Positions 1 to 5,616 of a stretch of DNA of 12,443 bases are shown in pieces. Source of the stretch: Candidatus Roizmanbacteria bacterium (GTDB lineage: Bacteria; Patescibacteriota; Microgenomatia; UBA1406; GWC2-37-13). The stretch lies in assembly GCA_013334845.1 (NCBI GenBank), contig JAAXWV010000017.1:1-12443 (forward strand), in the 5' to 3' direction. Below the pieces are notes generated by a model that was not told the DNA's origin, did no database searches, and saw nothing but the letters and a program-made list of their open reading frames with translations. The translations under genes were made by a program, and so were the position numbers. Each line of letters begins with the position of its first letter. The stretch's first letter is position 1.

Positions 1-2
1 CT

Positions 3-296
3 GGTTTTATGGAAGTAGGCGCATGTGTAATTTATGACGGCAAAAACGTTCATCTTGGATTGAGTCCGGCTTATGAATGGCCGGTCGAGGTGACGAAGAT
101 GATCTTATGCGGAAAAGCGGATGCGAGTCAGGCTTTCAAACTACTTGGTTACACTCATCATGAGAAGCTGGGTGCGATGCCTGGCGGGATCATCGGGGTT
201 CTGACAGGGGGGAGAATGGGACGAGAGCAGTTTACCATGTATTCGATTATGATGGCCCTCATCCAACTCGAAAACGCCGACTATTATCGGTTATAA
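3..296 (+). CDS. DUF84/YjjX-type inosine/xanthosine triphosphatase, C-terminal part (5' end cut by window)
   Basis: This is the C-terminal ~97 residues of a non-canonical purine NTP phosphatase (YjjX/DUF84 family), which clears ITP/XTP from the nucleotide pool. The frame is open to the window edge; the first ATG at 9 is internal, because family members are about 170-180 residues. The diagnostic part is near the C-terminus: a GGIIGVLTGGRMGRE stretch followed by a MYSIMMALIQLEN helix, which matches the family pattern 'G-hydrophobic-G-V-x-T-x-G-x-x-x-R ... AL'. The preceding LSPAYEWPVEVTKMI segment matches the conserved 'S-x-x-hydrophobic-P-x-x-V' region. It ends at TAA (294-296), and a consensus -10 for the next gene overlaps this stop. 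The catalytic N-terminus is outside the window. Family call fairly sure; exact substrate inferred. Confidence 0.72.
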   Translation, partial: GFMEVGACVIYDGKNVHLGLSPAYEWPVEVTKMILCGKADASQAFKLLGYTHHEKLGAMPGGIIGVLTGGRMGREQFTMYSIMMALIQLENADYYRL

Positions 297-297
297 T
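292..297 (+). promoter_or_regulatory. Consensus -10 box for leaderless start of the 89-aa membrane protein
   Basis: TATAAT at 292-297 ends exactly 6 bases (TCTTCT) before the ATG at 304. Transcription would therefore begin at or next to the start codon. The box overlaps the stop codon of the upstream gene. A weak -35 (TCGAAA, 268-273, spacer 18) is possible. No Shine-Dalgarno precedes the ATG. The same geometry recurs at seven other genes in the window. Confidence 0.55.
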
Positions 298-303
298 TCT
301 TCT

Positions 304-573
304 ATGACAGACATTCAGGAATTACAGAAAGAAATCGAGGAAATAAAGGAGAGAAATCGTGCGGTAGAAAAAAACAAAGCTTGGGAAGGAAGCTATACCC
401 GACGAATCTTACTGATAATCTTTACCTATCTTGCAATCGCGCTATATCTTAATGTGATTGAAGTTGATCGACCATGGATCAATGCAATTGTGCCGGCAGT
501 AGGTTTCCTGCTTTCAACGCTATCTCTCTCATTTTTCAAAGGATTGTGGTCGCGATACATTTACAAGAAATAG
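304..573 (+). CDS. Small membrane protein, N-terminal coiled coil plus two transmembrane helices
   Basis: This is an 89-residue protein of unknown function. Residues 1-27 are highly charged with a heptad-like pattern (DIQELQKEIEEIKERN), suggesting a short coiled coil. Two hydrophobic segments follow, at about 34-52 and 60-79, and the C-terminus is basic (YIYKK), so it is probably an inner-membrane protein. I recall similar small proteins from Microgenomates-type genomes, but I know of no assigned role. The ATG lies 7 bases after the upstream stop. It could be co-transcribed, but a perfect TATAAT six bases before the ATG suggests its own leaderless promoter. No Shine-Dalgarno is visible. Confidence 0.75.
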   Translation: MTDIQELQKEIEEIKERNRAVEKNKAWEGSYTRRILLIIFTYLAIALYLNVIEVDRPWINAIVPAVGFLLSTLSLSFFKGLWSRYIYKK

Positions 574-701
574 AACAGGTAGTTCTTTGTAACTGTATAC
601 GCAATTCTTTACTGAGGAGAGATAAGTATTAGGATTTATTCTTACACTTTTACACCCCGAGAGTGTAGTTGGACACCGTTAGGGTGTGGGCAAGGTATTT
701 T
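574..701. other. Intergenic segment with short inverted repeats, no convincing gene
   Basis: Two weak hairpins are visible: TACACT...AGTGTA around 644-668 (13-base loop) and ACACC/GGTGT at 673-677/683-687 (5-base loop). Neither is followed by a clean T-run, so a Rho-independent terminator for the upstream gene is only possible. A 39-codon reading from ATT at 628 to TAG at 745 follows a GAGGAG-like sequence, but it has no normal start codon and I do not call it. Confidence 0.4.
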
Positions 702-730
702 GTTAATATCATATTTTTACTATATTAACG
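702..730. promoter_or_regulatory. Operator-like inverted repeat 1 (GTTAATAT / ATATTAAC) upstream of fic
   Basis: A perfect 8-bp inverted repeat: GTTAATAT at 702-709 and ATATTAAC at 722-729, separated by 12 bases. It ends 6 bases before the -35 box of the fic promoter. The half-sites share the core CGTTAATWT with a second inverted repeat downstream. The position suits a repressor or autoregulator site. Binding by the Fic protein itself is inference. Confidence 0.6.
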
Positions 731-735
731 GCATA

Positions 736-764
736 TTGACACTTTAGCGTTAATTTGATAAAAT
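736..764 (+). promoter_or_regulatory. Sigma70-type promoter of fic
   Basis: TTGACA (736-741), a 17-base spacer, then TAAAAT (759-764). The -10 ends 6 bases before the fic ATG at 771, so the predicted transcription start coincides with the start codon. No Shine-Dalgarno is present. The promoter is bracketed by operator-like inverted repeats. Confidence 0.75.
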
Positions 765-782
765 ATAAGTATGAAATTAACG
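748..782. promoter_or_regulatory. Operator-like inverted repeat 2 (CGTTAATTT / AAATTAACG) over the fic -10 and start codon
   Basis: A perfect 9-bp inverted repeat: CGTTAATTT at 748-756 and AAATTAACG at 774-782, with a 17-base spacer. The spacer contains the -10 box and the ATG, so the right half-site is also coding sequence (codons 2-4). Together with repeat 1 it gives four copies of one half-site, a layout typical of a repressor-controlled promoter. Confidence 0.6.
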
Positions 783-1640
783 GTATCTCAAAAAATATCA
801 GAGCTTTTTACCCAGTACCAGCTCAAAAGTAAAAATAAAGAGTCTCTCCTAGCTATGGTCGATTCTGTCGAGCTCTCGGAGCGGGTTTACAACTCCAACG
901 CCATTGAGAACTCAACTCTTACTCTTCCTGAGACCGAGAAAATACTTTTACAACTTGAGGCGAGCAGACACATTTCCTTACGGGAAGTCTTCGAGGCTAA
1001 AAACCTGGCACAGGTGTATGAGTACGTGAAAATGACTGCCCCACAGCAGCCACTGACAACCGAGATGATTTTGTTGCTGCACAAAATGCTCATCACCAAC
1101 ATTCGTGACGATATTGCCGGTCGATTTCGACAGGAGGGCGAGATGGTACAGGTCGGAAATCACATCGGTCTTCCACCGGCTTTCATCGATCTTCGTATCC
1201 GGGAAGCACTAGCCCGTTTTAGTTCAGAAAATTTGTCTATCATTCAACGAATTGCTTCCTTGCATGTGGAGTTTGAGAGTATCCATCCGTTCATTGACGG
1301 AAACGGCAGAATAGGGAGAGTGCTTAACAATTACCTGCTCACCCGGGAAGGGTATCCGCCCATTATAGTGAGGAATAAAGAGAAAAATGCTTACTATTCC
1401 GCTTTGTCTTCGTATGACGACTCTCACAACACGAAGCCCATGGTTCGCATCTTTGAACTGGCAGCCCTCGAGTCCCTTCACAAACGCTTAGCATACTTGG
1501 ATGGGGCAGAAATTATCCCGCTCTCCGAATACGCTTCTCGTGTGCAACGGTCGTTTCACACATTGCTAAATGCTGCACGACGTCAGACGATTCCGGCGTT
1601 TCGGGAAAAAGGCGTGTGGAAGATTGGAAAAATGCTATAG
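771..1640 (+). CDS. fic: Fic-domain protein (class II, auto-inhibited) with probable C-terminal DNA-binding domain
   Basis: A 289-residue Fic-family protein. These enzymes usually transfer AMP from ATP onto hydroxyl side chains of target proteins. The catalytic motif HPFIDGNGRIGR is at 172-183, with catalytic His172. An N-terminal inhibitory motif SNAIEN (42-47) fits the class II pattern (S/T)xxxE(G/N), in which Glu46 blocks productive ATP binding. The C-terminal segment (about 249-286, ending IPAFREKGVWKIG) resembles an excisionase/winged-helix DNA-reading module, although its first helix is divergent. The start is supported by a TTGACA-17-TAAAAT promoter placed for a leaderless mRNA. Four operator-like half-sites in the promoter suggest autoregulation. 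It is convergent with the next gene, with 9 bases between stops. Fic call is sure; target and regulation are unknown. Confidence 0.93.
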   Translation: MKLTVSQKISELFTQYQLKSKNKESLLAMVDSVELSERVYNSNAIENSTLTLPETEKILLQLEASRHISLREVFEAKNLAQVYEYVKMTAPQQPLTTEMILLLHKMLITNIRDDIAGRFRQEGEMVQVGNHIGLPPAFIDLRIREALARFSSENLSIIQRIASLHVEFESIHPFIDGNGRIGRVLNNYLLTREGYPPIIVRNKEKNAYYSALSSYDDSHNTKPMVRIFELAALESLHKRLAYLDGAEIIPLSEYASRVQRSFHTLLNAARRQTIPAFREKGVWKIGKML

Positions 1641-1649
1641 TGCAAAACT

Positions 1650-2171
1650 CTATCTCTCTTTCTTTACCTGATAGTGGAGCTCTAAGATATCGTCCTCCAG
1701 AGACACCATCTTTTGGAAGGTAAGGGGCAACAGAAAATCAGCCGGTCGGAAAAGTGGCGCTCCCTGTCCGAGCAACGACGGATTAACTAAAAGCACTACC
1801 TCATCAATTAGATTACGGATAGCAAACTCACTATTAATGGTTGAACCGCCCGTGATCACCACTTCAGAACACCCTTCTTTTTTCAGAAAATCTAACGCAT
1901 CTTCGGGTGAATGAGCGAGAGTAAAACCATCCTTTAAACTGAGAGATGAATGGGAAAGTATTACTTTTTTGACACCTTCAAGTTCCCTGAGATATGACTT
2001 ATCCCAGGTAATAACTGCCTCATAGGTTTTTCTTCCCCAGATGAGACTGCCTGTCTGCCGAGTCAATTGACAGAAGTGAATCCAATTTGTGTGAGAGAGA
2101 AAATCTTCGTTTCCATCTGAAGCGGCGATAATTCCATTGAGGGACATCGCCATAATAAGTTTTGTTTTCAT
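1650..2171 (-). CDS. Dihydrofolate reductase-like / RibD C-terminal domain protein
   Basis: A 173-residue single-domain protein of the DHFR/RibD-C fold, an NAD(P)H-dependent reductase. Family marks are MAMSLNGIIA near the N-terminus (7-16), the WGRKTYE cofactor-region motif (45-51), VVITGGSTI (104-112) and a C-terminal DEVVLLVNPSLLGQGAPLF segment (123-141). The last two are more typical of RibD-C than of classical FolA, so pteridine or flavin-precursor reduction is possible and the substrate is unassigned. Length matches stand-alone members. The ATG has no Shine-Dalgarno; a TATACA hexamer lies 6 bases upstream. It is divergent from the alpha/beta hydrolase and convergent with fic. Confidence 0.85.
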   Translation of the reverse strand: MKTKLIMAMSLNGIIAASDGNEDFLSHTNWIHFCQLTRQTGSLIWGRKTYEAVITWDKSYLRELEGVKKVILSHSSLSLKDGFTLAHSPEDALDFLKKEGCSEVVITGGSTINSEFAIRNLIDEVVLLVNPSLLGQGAPLFRPADFLLPLTFQKMVSLEDDILELHYQVKKER

Positions 2172-2177
2172 AGTGCA

Positions 2178-2183
2178 TGTATA
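2178..2183 (-). promoter_or_regulatory. -10 box (TATACA) for leaderless start of the RibD-C-like gene
   Basis: On the minus strand TATACA is followed by 6 bases (TGCACT) and then the ATG at 2171. No good -35 is seen 16-18 bases further up. The geometry matches other starts in the window. An overlapping TAAAAT (2188-2183) is an alternative -10. Confidence 0.42.
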
Positions 2184-2199
2184 TTTTACCAGATATATA

Positions 2200-2255
2200 A
2201 AATTAGCACCCTTTGGGTGATAAAAAGAACAATATCGTTAATTCGGGTGCAATTT
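2200..2255. repeat. Imperfect inverted repeat between divergent genes
   Basis: AAATTAGCACCC (2200-2211) pairs with GGGTGCAATTT (2245-2255), giving 11 pairs with one bulged A. A nested small hairpin CACCC-TTT-GGGTG sits at 2207-2219. One CGTTAATTC sequence at 2236-2244 resembles the fic operator half-site (8 of 9 bases). It could be an operator between the divergent promoters or an RNA hairpin; its function is not shown. Confidence 0.4.
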
Positions 2256-2300
2256 AAGTTCAAATCAACGACTCGCGAAGAGCAAAATGTGCAACAACCA

Positions 2301-2329
2301 TTGTATGGCTAATATTTTTCTTCTATACT
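2301..2329 (+). promoter_or_regulatory. Promoter of the alpha/beta hydrolase, leaderless geometry
   Basis: TATACT at 2324-2329 ends 6 bases before the ATG at 2336. A weak -35, TTGTAT (2301-2306), is spaced 17 bases upstream. There is no Shine-Dalgarno. The -10 and its distance to the ATG are the main support. Confidence 0.5.
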
Positions 2330-2335
2330 ATTACC

Positions 2336-3178
2336 ATGGCGGTTTTTGAACGAGCAACTCAGCAAAGTTTTTCACCAAATGGTAAGGATGAGTATTTTTA
2401 TTGGGTGGCGGGAGATGAAAAAAATGAGCCAATGCTTTTTATCGCTGGTTTTACCGGTACCCACTCAGAGCTTCTGGAAATGACCGTACCTTTTCGAGAC
2501 CGATATTTTGTCGTGGTACCTGATTTACCAGGGTGGGGAAGGTCTGCAGCTCTCCATAACCGAATGACGTTGAGTGCTTACGCAAAGCATCTTTATATGA
2601 TGCTCAAGAGCCGAAATATCAAGAAACTTCAGGTCGTCGGACACTGCATGGGCGGGGTCGTGGCGATCGAGTTTGCTCATCTTTTTTCGGAGATGGTCGA
2701 CCATCTTTTTCTGGTGAGTGTGCCGTATGAGGAGGGGAGGATGCCTCATCATATCCTCCTTGAGCTTCTTCATCTCAGTAAAAAGGTACCGTTCCGGTAC
2801 CGTTTCCTCTTTTATTTATGGCGCAATCGTTACACGAGCTTTTTACTATCTTTATTTATCATTCGGCACCGGACGTTTAGAAGAGTCTGGAATATGGACT
2901 TGTACTACTTCGGCACCCGTCAACATGAGCATGAAAGAAATGTAGAGGAAAACTGGGAGAGCTTGATGGAGTTCAATTATAGGAAAATGAAACGGCTGGC
3001 GATGCCGGTTCACCTCATTTATGGCAACGAGGATATGCTGATTCCGCACCACCAGGTTGACAAACTACGTGCACTGCACCCGCAAGCCACGCTCGATTAT
3101 ATCCCTCACTCGGGGCATGTTCCTCCTATTGAATCGCCCGATGGCCTTGCTTCATCCATCTTGAGACATCTTACTTAG
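2336..3178 (+). CDS. Alpha/beta hydrolase with Cys in place of the Ser nucleophile
   Basis: A 280-residue alpha/beta-hydrolase-fold protein. The oxyanion region FIAGFTGT (35-42) and strand-turn VPDLPGWGRS (61-70) are typical. The nucleophile elbow reads GHCMGG (102-107), so the expected Ser is Cys104 (codon TGC at 2645-2647). The acid is probably Asp233 in YGNEDMLIP and the base His261 in SGHVPPIESP. The cap at about 131-215 is rich in Arg, His and Tyr and has a hydrophobic stretch (FLLSLFII, 169-176) that may touch membrane. There is no signal peptide. A Cys nucleophile is known in dienelactone hydrolases, but the rest resembles the general esterase/epoxide-hydrolase-like group. Substrate cannot be assigned. 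The start is supported by TATACT 6 bases upstream. It stands alone on its strand. Confidence 0.88.
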   Translation: MAVFERATQQSFSPNGKDEYFYWVAGDEKNEPMLFIAGFTGTHSELLEMTVPFRDRYFVVVPDLPGWGRSAALHNRMTLSAYAKHLYMMLKSRNIKKLQVVGHCMGGVVAIEFAHLFSEMVDHLFLVSVPYEEGRMPHHILLELLHLSKKVPFRYRFLFYLWRNRYTSFLLSLFIIRHRTFRRVWNMDLYYFGTRQHEHERNVEENWESLMEFNYRKMKRLAMPVHLIYGNEDMLIPHHQVDKLRALHPQATLDYIPHSGHVPPIESPDGLASSILRHLT

Positions 3179-3209
3179 TGTAGAGCTGATGTATGAGTTT
3201 CTGTTCTGT

Positions 3210-3241
3210 GCTCTCTAAAGTGGCAGAGACTGTCTCAGAGC
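3210..3241. terminator. Possible bidirectional terminator hairpin between convergent genes
   Basis: The 64-base gap between the alpha/beta hydrolase (plus) and sortase 1 (minus) holds an outer GCTCT/AGAGC pair (3210-3214/3237-3241) and an inner GAGA-CTG-TCTC hairpin (3226-3236). No strong T-run is present on either side, so this is weak support for termination of both genes. Confidence 0.25.
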
Positions 3242-3242
3242 T

Positions 3243-3815
3243 TCAATTTACTAACTTTGAAAAGATTACCGTTCGATGAGAGTAGTGAGAAGTAAGGGGG
3301 TCGAACACCCCGGCACAGGTAATAAGGTTAAGATAATAATTATCGGCATTATTGTAAATTTTGGCTACGGGAAATTCAGATACAGGATAGAGCCTTTTAT
3401 CAAAGACTACATATTTGACCAGTTTCCCCAAATCGTTTAAAACTTCTATTTCATCACCGGGCTCAAGAAGATTGAGATGGTTAAATACGGCAGCGCCTTT
3501 CTTAGTATCAAAGTGGCCGGCGATTACTGCACTTCCTTTATCTCCTGGTCGTGCGCCGTATTTATACCAACTCACATCAATTCCATTTTCCGGAACTTCC
3601 ATAAGACCCTCAGCGTCAAGCCCGGCAACAACGATCCCCGTATCGAGACTAATTTTAGGAATCACGAGTCGCGATGGAGTGAAAGCCACCGTTGGAGTAG
3701 GTGTTACCGTTTGAACGGCGCTTTTTACCATGATTGGTGCCTGCTGCTGACGAGCAAAGAACACACTCCCCACGAGGGAAAATAAGATTCCGATGATGAG
3801 AAGAATATGTGTCAT
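3243..3815 (-). CDS. Class F-type sortase 1
   Basis: A 190-residue membrane-anchored sortase (transpeptidase). It has an N-terminal transmembrane anchor (about 4-21), a Thr/Pro-rich linker (37-48) and a sortase beta-barrel from about 50. Catalytic residues are His101 in SAVIAGHFDT, Cys167 in LNLITCAGVFD and Arg181 in SHYSHRTVIF. The block EVPENG...VSWYKYGARPG (73-91) is characteristic of class F sortases. Catalytic residues fall at the same numbers as in sortase 2, so the two are paralogues. The start ATG at 3815 is supported by an in-frame stop 18 bases upstream and by equal length to sortase 2. It lies 33 bases after the stop of the APNTG peptide gene and is probably in the same transcript. 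No well-placed Shine-Dalgarno is seen; an AAAGGATGAG lies about 22 bases away. Confidence 0.93.
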   Translation of the reverse strand: MTHILLIIGILFSLVGSVFFARQQQAPIMVKSAVQTVTPTPTVAFTPSRLVIPKISLDTGIVVAGLDAEGLMEVPENGIDVSWYKYGARPGDKGSAVIAGHFDTKKGAAVFNHLNLLEPGDEIEVLNDLGKLVKYVVFDKRLYPVSEFPVAKIYNNADNYYLNLITCAGVFDPLTSHYSHRTVIFSKLVN

Positions 3816-3848
3816 AAGACATCGGTAAACTACTCATCCTTTCACACC

Positions 3849-4028
3849 TTATTTTCCGGCCCAGCCGCCTCCGGTATTAGGAGCGCCTGATGGATTTTGC
3901 TGTTGGGTGGTTGTAGGCGTTGGTGTAGGAGTAGTAGTTTGTGCGTATGAAACTGCTCCTGCAAATAGTGCCGCTGTTAAGATGAGAGCGCCAAGATAAG
4001 AAATGACGCCAGTCTTTATTATATTCAT
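3849..4028 (-). CDS. Small secreted Thr/Pro-rich peptide ending in an APNTG sortase-like motif
   Basis: A 59-residue ORF. Residues 1-29 form a signal peptide or anchor (MNIIKTG, hydrophobic core 8-27, then SYAQ with a plausible cleavage after Ala29). Residues 31-41 are a Thr/Pro repeat (TTTPTPTPTTT), followed by QQQNPSG and the C-terminal APNTGGGWAGK (49-59). APNTG resembles the LPxTG sorting pentapeptide with Leu replaced by Ala. Unlike usual sortase substrates it lacks the following hydrophobic helix and basic tail. It is preceded by an excellent Shine-Dalgarno (AAAGGGGGTGA, 4 bases before the ATG) and sits between two sortase genes, 33 bases before sortase 1. Role unknown. It may be a sortase substrate held by its N-terminus, or a surface peptide. 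The coding call rests on the Shine-Dalgarno, the signal peptide and the context. Confidence 0.8.
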   Translation of the reverse strand: MNIIKTGVISYLGALILTAALFAGAVSYAQTTTPTPTPTTTQQQNPSGAPNTGGGWAGK

Positions 4029-4032
4029 AAGC

Positions 4033-4043
4033 TCACCCCCTTT
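4033..4043 (-). promoter_or_regulatory. Strong Shine-Dalgarno of the APNTG peptide gene
   Basis: On the minus strand AAAGGGGGTGA stands 4 bases (GCTT) before the ATG at 4028. It matches the AAAGGAGGTGA complement of 16S rRNA with one change. It fixes the start, and it is the best ribosome-binding site in the window, where most gene starts have none. Confidence 0.8.
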
Positions 4044-4044
4044 C

Positions 4045-4077
4045 GTAAGAATTAACTGTTAACTAACATTTTCTTAC
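4045..4077 (-). promoter_or_regulatory. Leader hairpin just upstream of the APNTG peptide Shine-Dalgarno
   Basis: A perfect 7-bp stem GTAAGAA/TTCTTAC (4045-4051 and 4071-4077) encloses 19 bases that contain the smaller palindrome TTAAC-T-GTTAA (4052-4062). It begins 1 base upstream of the Shine-Dalgarno on the minus strand. It could act as an RNA stem affecting translation or stability, or as a protein site; function is inferred only from position. The promoter further upstream is not clear. Confidence 0.4.
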
Positions 4078-4149
4078 AATCAGGATAGCGGGAGCGCGTA
4101 TAGATAAGGTAATAGGTTGGTAAAAGTGTAGTAACAATAGATGGGTTGA

Positions 4150-4722
4150 CTAGTTCATTTTTTGAGTATAGACGACGATCCGATCTGAGTATCGTTTCGT
4201 ATTTTGGTCAAAGGCCCCTGTGCAAGTGATGAGGTTGAGAAACGAGCCTCCCGTTTTCCCAAAAACCTCATTAATGGGAAAAGAGGTATAGGGGTGAACT
4301 TTAATTGAGGTGACACGAAACTTAGTCTGACGTCCTTTTATGTCTATTACTTCAACTACATCATCCGGTTGAAGAGAAGAGATCCGGTAAAAGATCGCTG
4401 GGCCAACTGCCGTATCAAGGTGTCCTGCGATAACTGCGCTCCCTGTTTCTCCCGGGCGGGTCCCAAGGCTGTACCACCCGACATTCCACTCATTTTTCGG
4501 CACGTCCATCGCCCCATCTTTATCTTGAGCAACAGCTTCAACAGCAGAATCAATTCTGAGTCGGGGGATGAGAAGGCGAGCAGGGAGAGCATATTGGTGA
4601 GCAGGAATAAGCTGATGTAACTGGGAAGCTTTGCGAAACAGGAACGGGTTCACAAGGGCACTGACGACAATTCCTGTCAATACTCCGAGAAGGATACTTA
4701 CCACAAGGATGAGATTTCTCAT
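4150..4722 (-). CDS. Class F-type sortase 2
   Basis: A 190-residue sortase. It has a transmembrane anchor at 3-23 (LILVVSILLGVLTGIVVSAL), a short linker, then the catalytic domain from about 48. Catalytic residues are His101 (VIAGHLDT), Cys167 (LNLITCTGAFD) and Arg181 (YSDRIVVYT). The block MDVPKNEWNVGWYSLGTRPG (72-91) is typical of class F. The frame is open further upstream, through the end of murI to a TTG at 4893. The ATG at 4722 is preferred because it puts the anchor at the N-terminus, gives the same 190-residue length as sortase 1, and aligns all catalytic residues. It lies 67 bases after the murI stop and 121 bases before the APNTG peptide. Its likely role is anchoring or polymerising surface proteins; its substrate is not known. 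Confidence 0.93.
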   Translation of the reverse strand: MRNLILVVSILLGVLTGIVVSALVNPFLFRKASQLHQLIPAHQYALPARLLIPRLRIDSAVEAVAQDKDGAMDVPKNEWNVGWYSLGTRPGETGSAVIAGHLDTAVGPAIFYRISSLQPDDVVEVIDIKGRQTKFRVTSIKVHPYTSFPINEVFGKTGGSFLNLITCTGAFDQNTKRYSDRIVVYTQKMN

Positions 4723-4789
4723 GATGGGATTCAGGATAGAGCGAAAATATATAGTTGGAGTAAGAAATTGATTGTGGTGTGGTAATGAT

Positions 4790-5614
4790 CTAGGCTGTTT
4801 CCGAGAGGGGGAAGATTTGAGAGTGGGGGAGAAAGTGGTCGGTAAGGATAATGCGGGCGAAGTGTTGATATGAAGTTGGCTCACCGGTAACAAAATAGTC
4901 GCGAGATCGATTTTTGCTCAACTGGTGTTCGACTTCCGGATGACGCTTCAGGTAGGTTGCCAACTTTTGCGAAACATATTTACCCTCTGCGATTACATGA
5001 ATTCCAGAGCCAACAAGTTGCTGAATTCGTGAAGTAAACAATCCATAGTGAGTGCAACCAAGAATAAGAGAATCGACAACACCATTATTAAACGGCTCGA
5101 GATAGCTATGGAGGAAGCTCTCCAATTCACCGGAATTCCAGTTGCCCGATTCGATAAAAGGCACGAGTAGAGGAGCGGCTATCTGGTGAATCGGACCATG
5201 GAAGCCGATATGATTCAGTTCCCGGATAAAACTTTCCGAACGAACCGTTGCTTCAGTGGCGAGTACTCCGACTGATCGATACCCTTCTTCCAAAATAACT
5301 TCCGAAGCGGGCCGAATCACTCCGAGGACTTTTATCTCAGGCTCGAGGTGGGGAAGGTACGTCTGCTGGATCCGACGCAAAGCCGCGGCAGTCGCAGTAT
5401 TACAGGCGAGAATAATAAGAGAACAATCTTTTGAAATAAGTGCCTGAATTCCCTGTAGAGTCAGATCATAAATATCATTAATATTTCGAGATCCATAGGG
5501 CACGTGAGCGTTATCACCTAAATAAATATAATCATACTCAGGTAATTCATTGAGAACATCGTTTAAAATGACCAGGCCACCAAGTCCGGAATCAAAAATA
5601 CCTATACGTGACAT
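4790..5614 (-). CDS. murI: Glutamate racemase
   Basis: A 274-residue cytoplasmic enzyme that converts L-glutamate to D-glutamate for peptidoglycan. N-terminal IGIFDSGLGGL (4-14) carries the catalytic-site Asp8. The two catalytic cysteines are Cys71 in ILACNTATAAAL and Cys187 in LILGCTHYGL. YLGDNAHVPYGSR (31-43), APLLVPFIESG (147-157) and GVLATEATV (116-124) are also family-typical. Length is normal. The ATG lies only 2 bases after the stop of the L,D-transpeptidase gene and has no Shine-Dalgarno, so translational coupling is likely. The C-terminus extends slightly past the usual end. With the upstream transpeptidase it ties this cluster to wall synthesis. Confidence 0.96.
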   Translation of the reverse strand: MSRIGIFDSGLGGLVILNDVLNELPEYDYIYLGDNAHVPYGSRNINDIYDLTLQGIQALISKDCSLIILACNTATAAALRRIQQTYLPHLEPEIKVLGVIRPASEVILEEGYRSVGVLATEATVRSESFIRELNHIGFHGPIHQIAAPLLVPFIESGNWNSGELESFLHSYLEPFNNGVVDSLILGCTHYGLFTSRIQQLVGSGIHVIAEGKYVSQKLATYLKRHPEVEHQLSKNRSRDYFVTGEPTSYQHFARIILTDHFLPHSQIFPLSETA

Positions 5615-5616
5615 AA

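Noticed and set aside
628..747. A 39-codon open frame starting with ATT after a GAGGAG-like sequence, upstream of fic
   Set aside because: ATT is a very rare start, the peptide resembles nothing I know, and the frame runs through the fic promoter and operator; kept only as a note.
1641..1649. Terminator between convergent fic and RibD-C-like genes
   Set aside because: Only 9 bases separate the stops and no hairpin with a T-run is visible.
3655..3837. 60-codon minus-strand frame beginning right after AAAGG near the sortase 1 start
   Set aside because: Shifted frame inside sortase 1, and the Shine-Dalgarno-like AAAGG directly abuts the ATG with no spacing; the product looks like a shadow.
4723..4893. 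In-frame upstream extension of sortase 2 into the end of murI (TTG start)
   Set aside because: It would place 57 Ser/Pro-rich residues before the membrane anchor and overlap murI; ATG 4722 gives a normal sortase of the same length as its paralogue.
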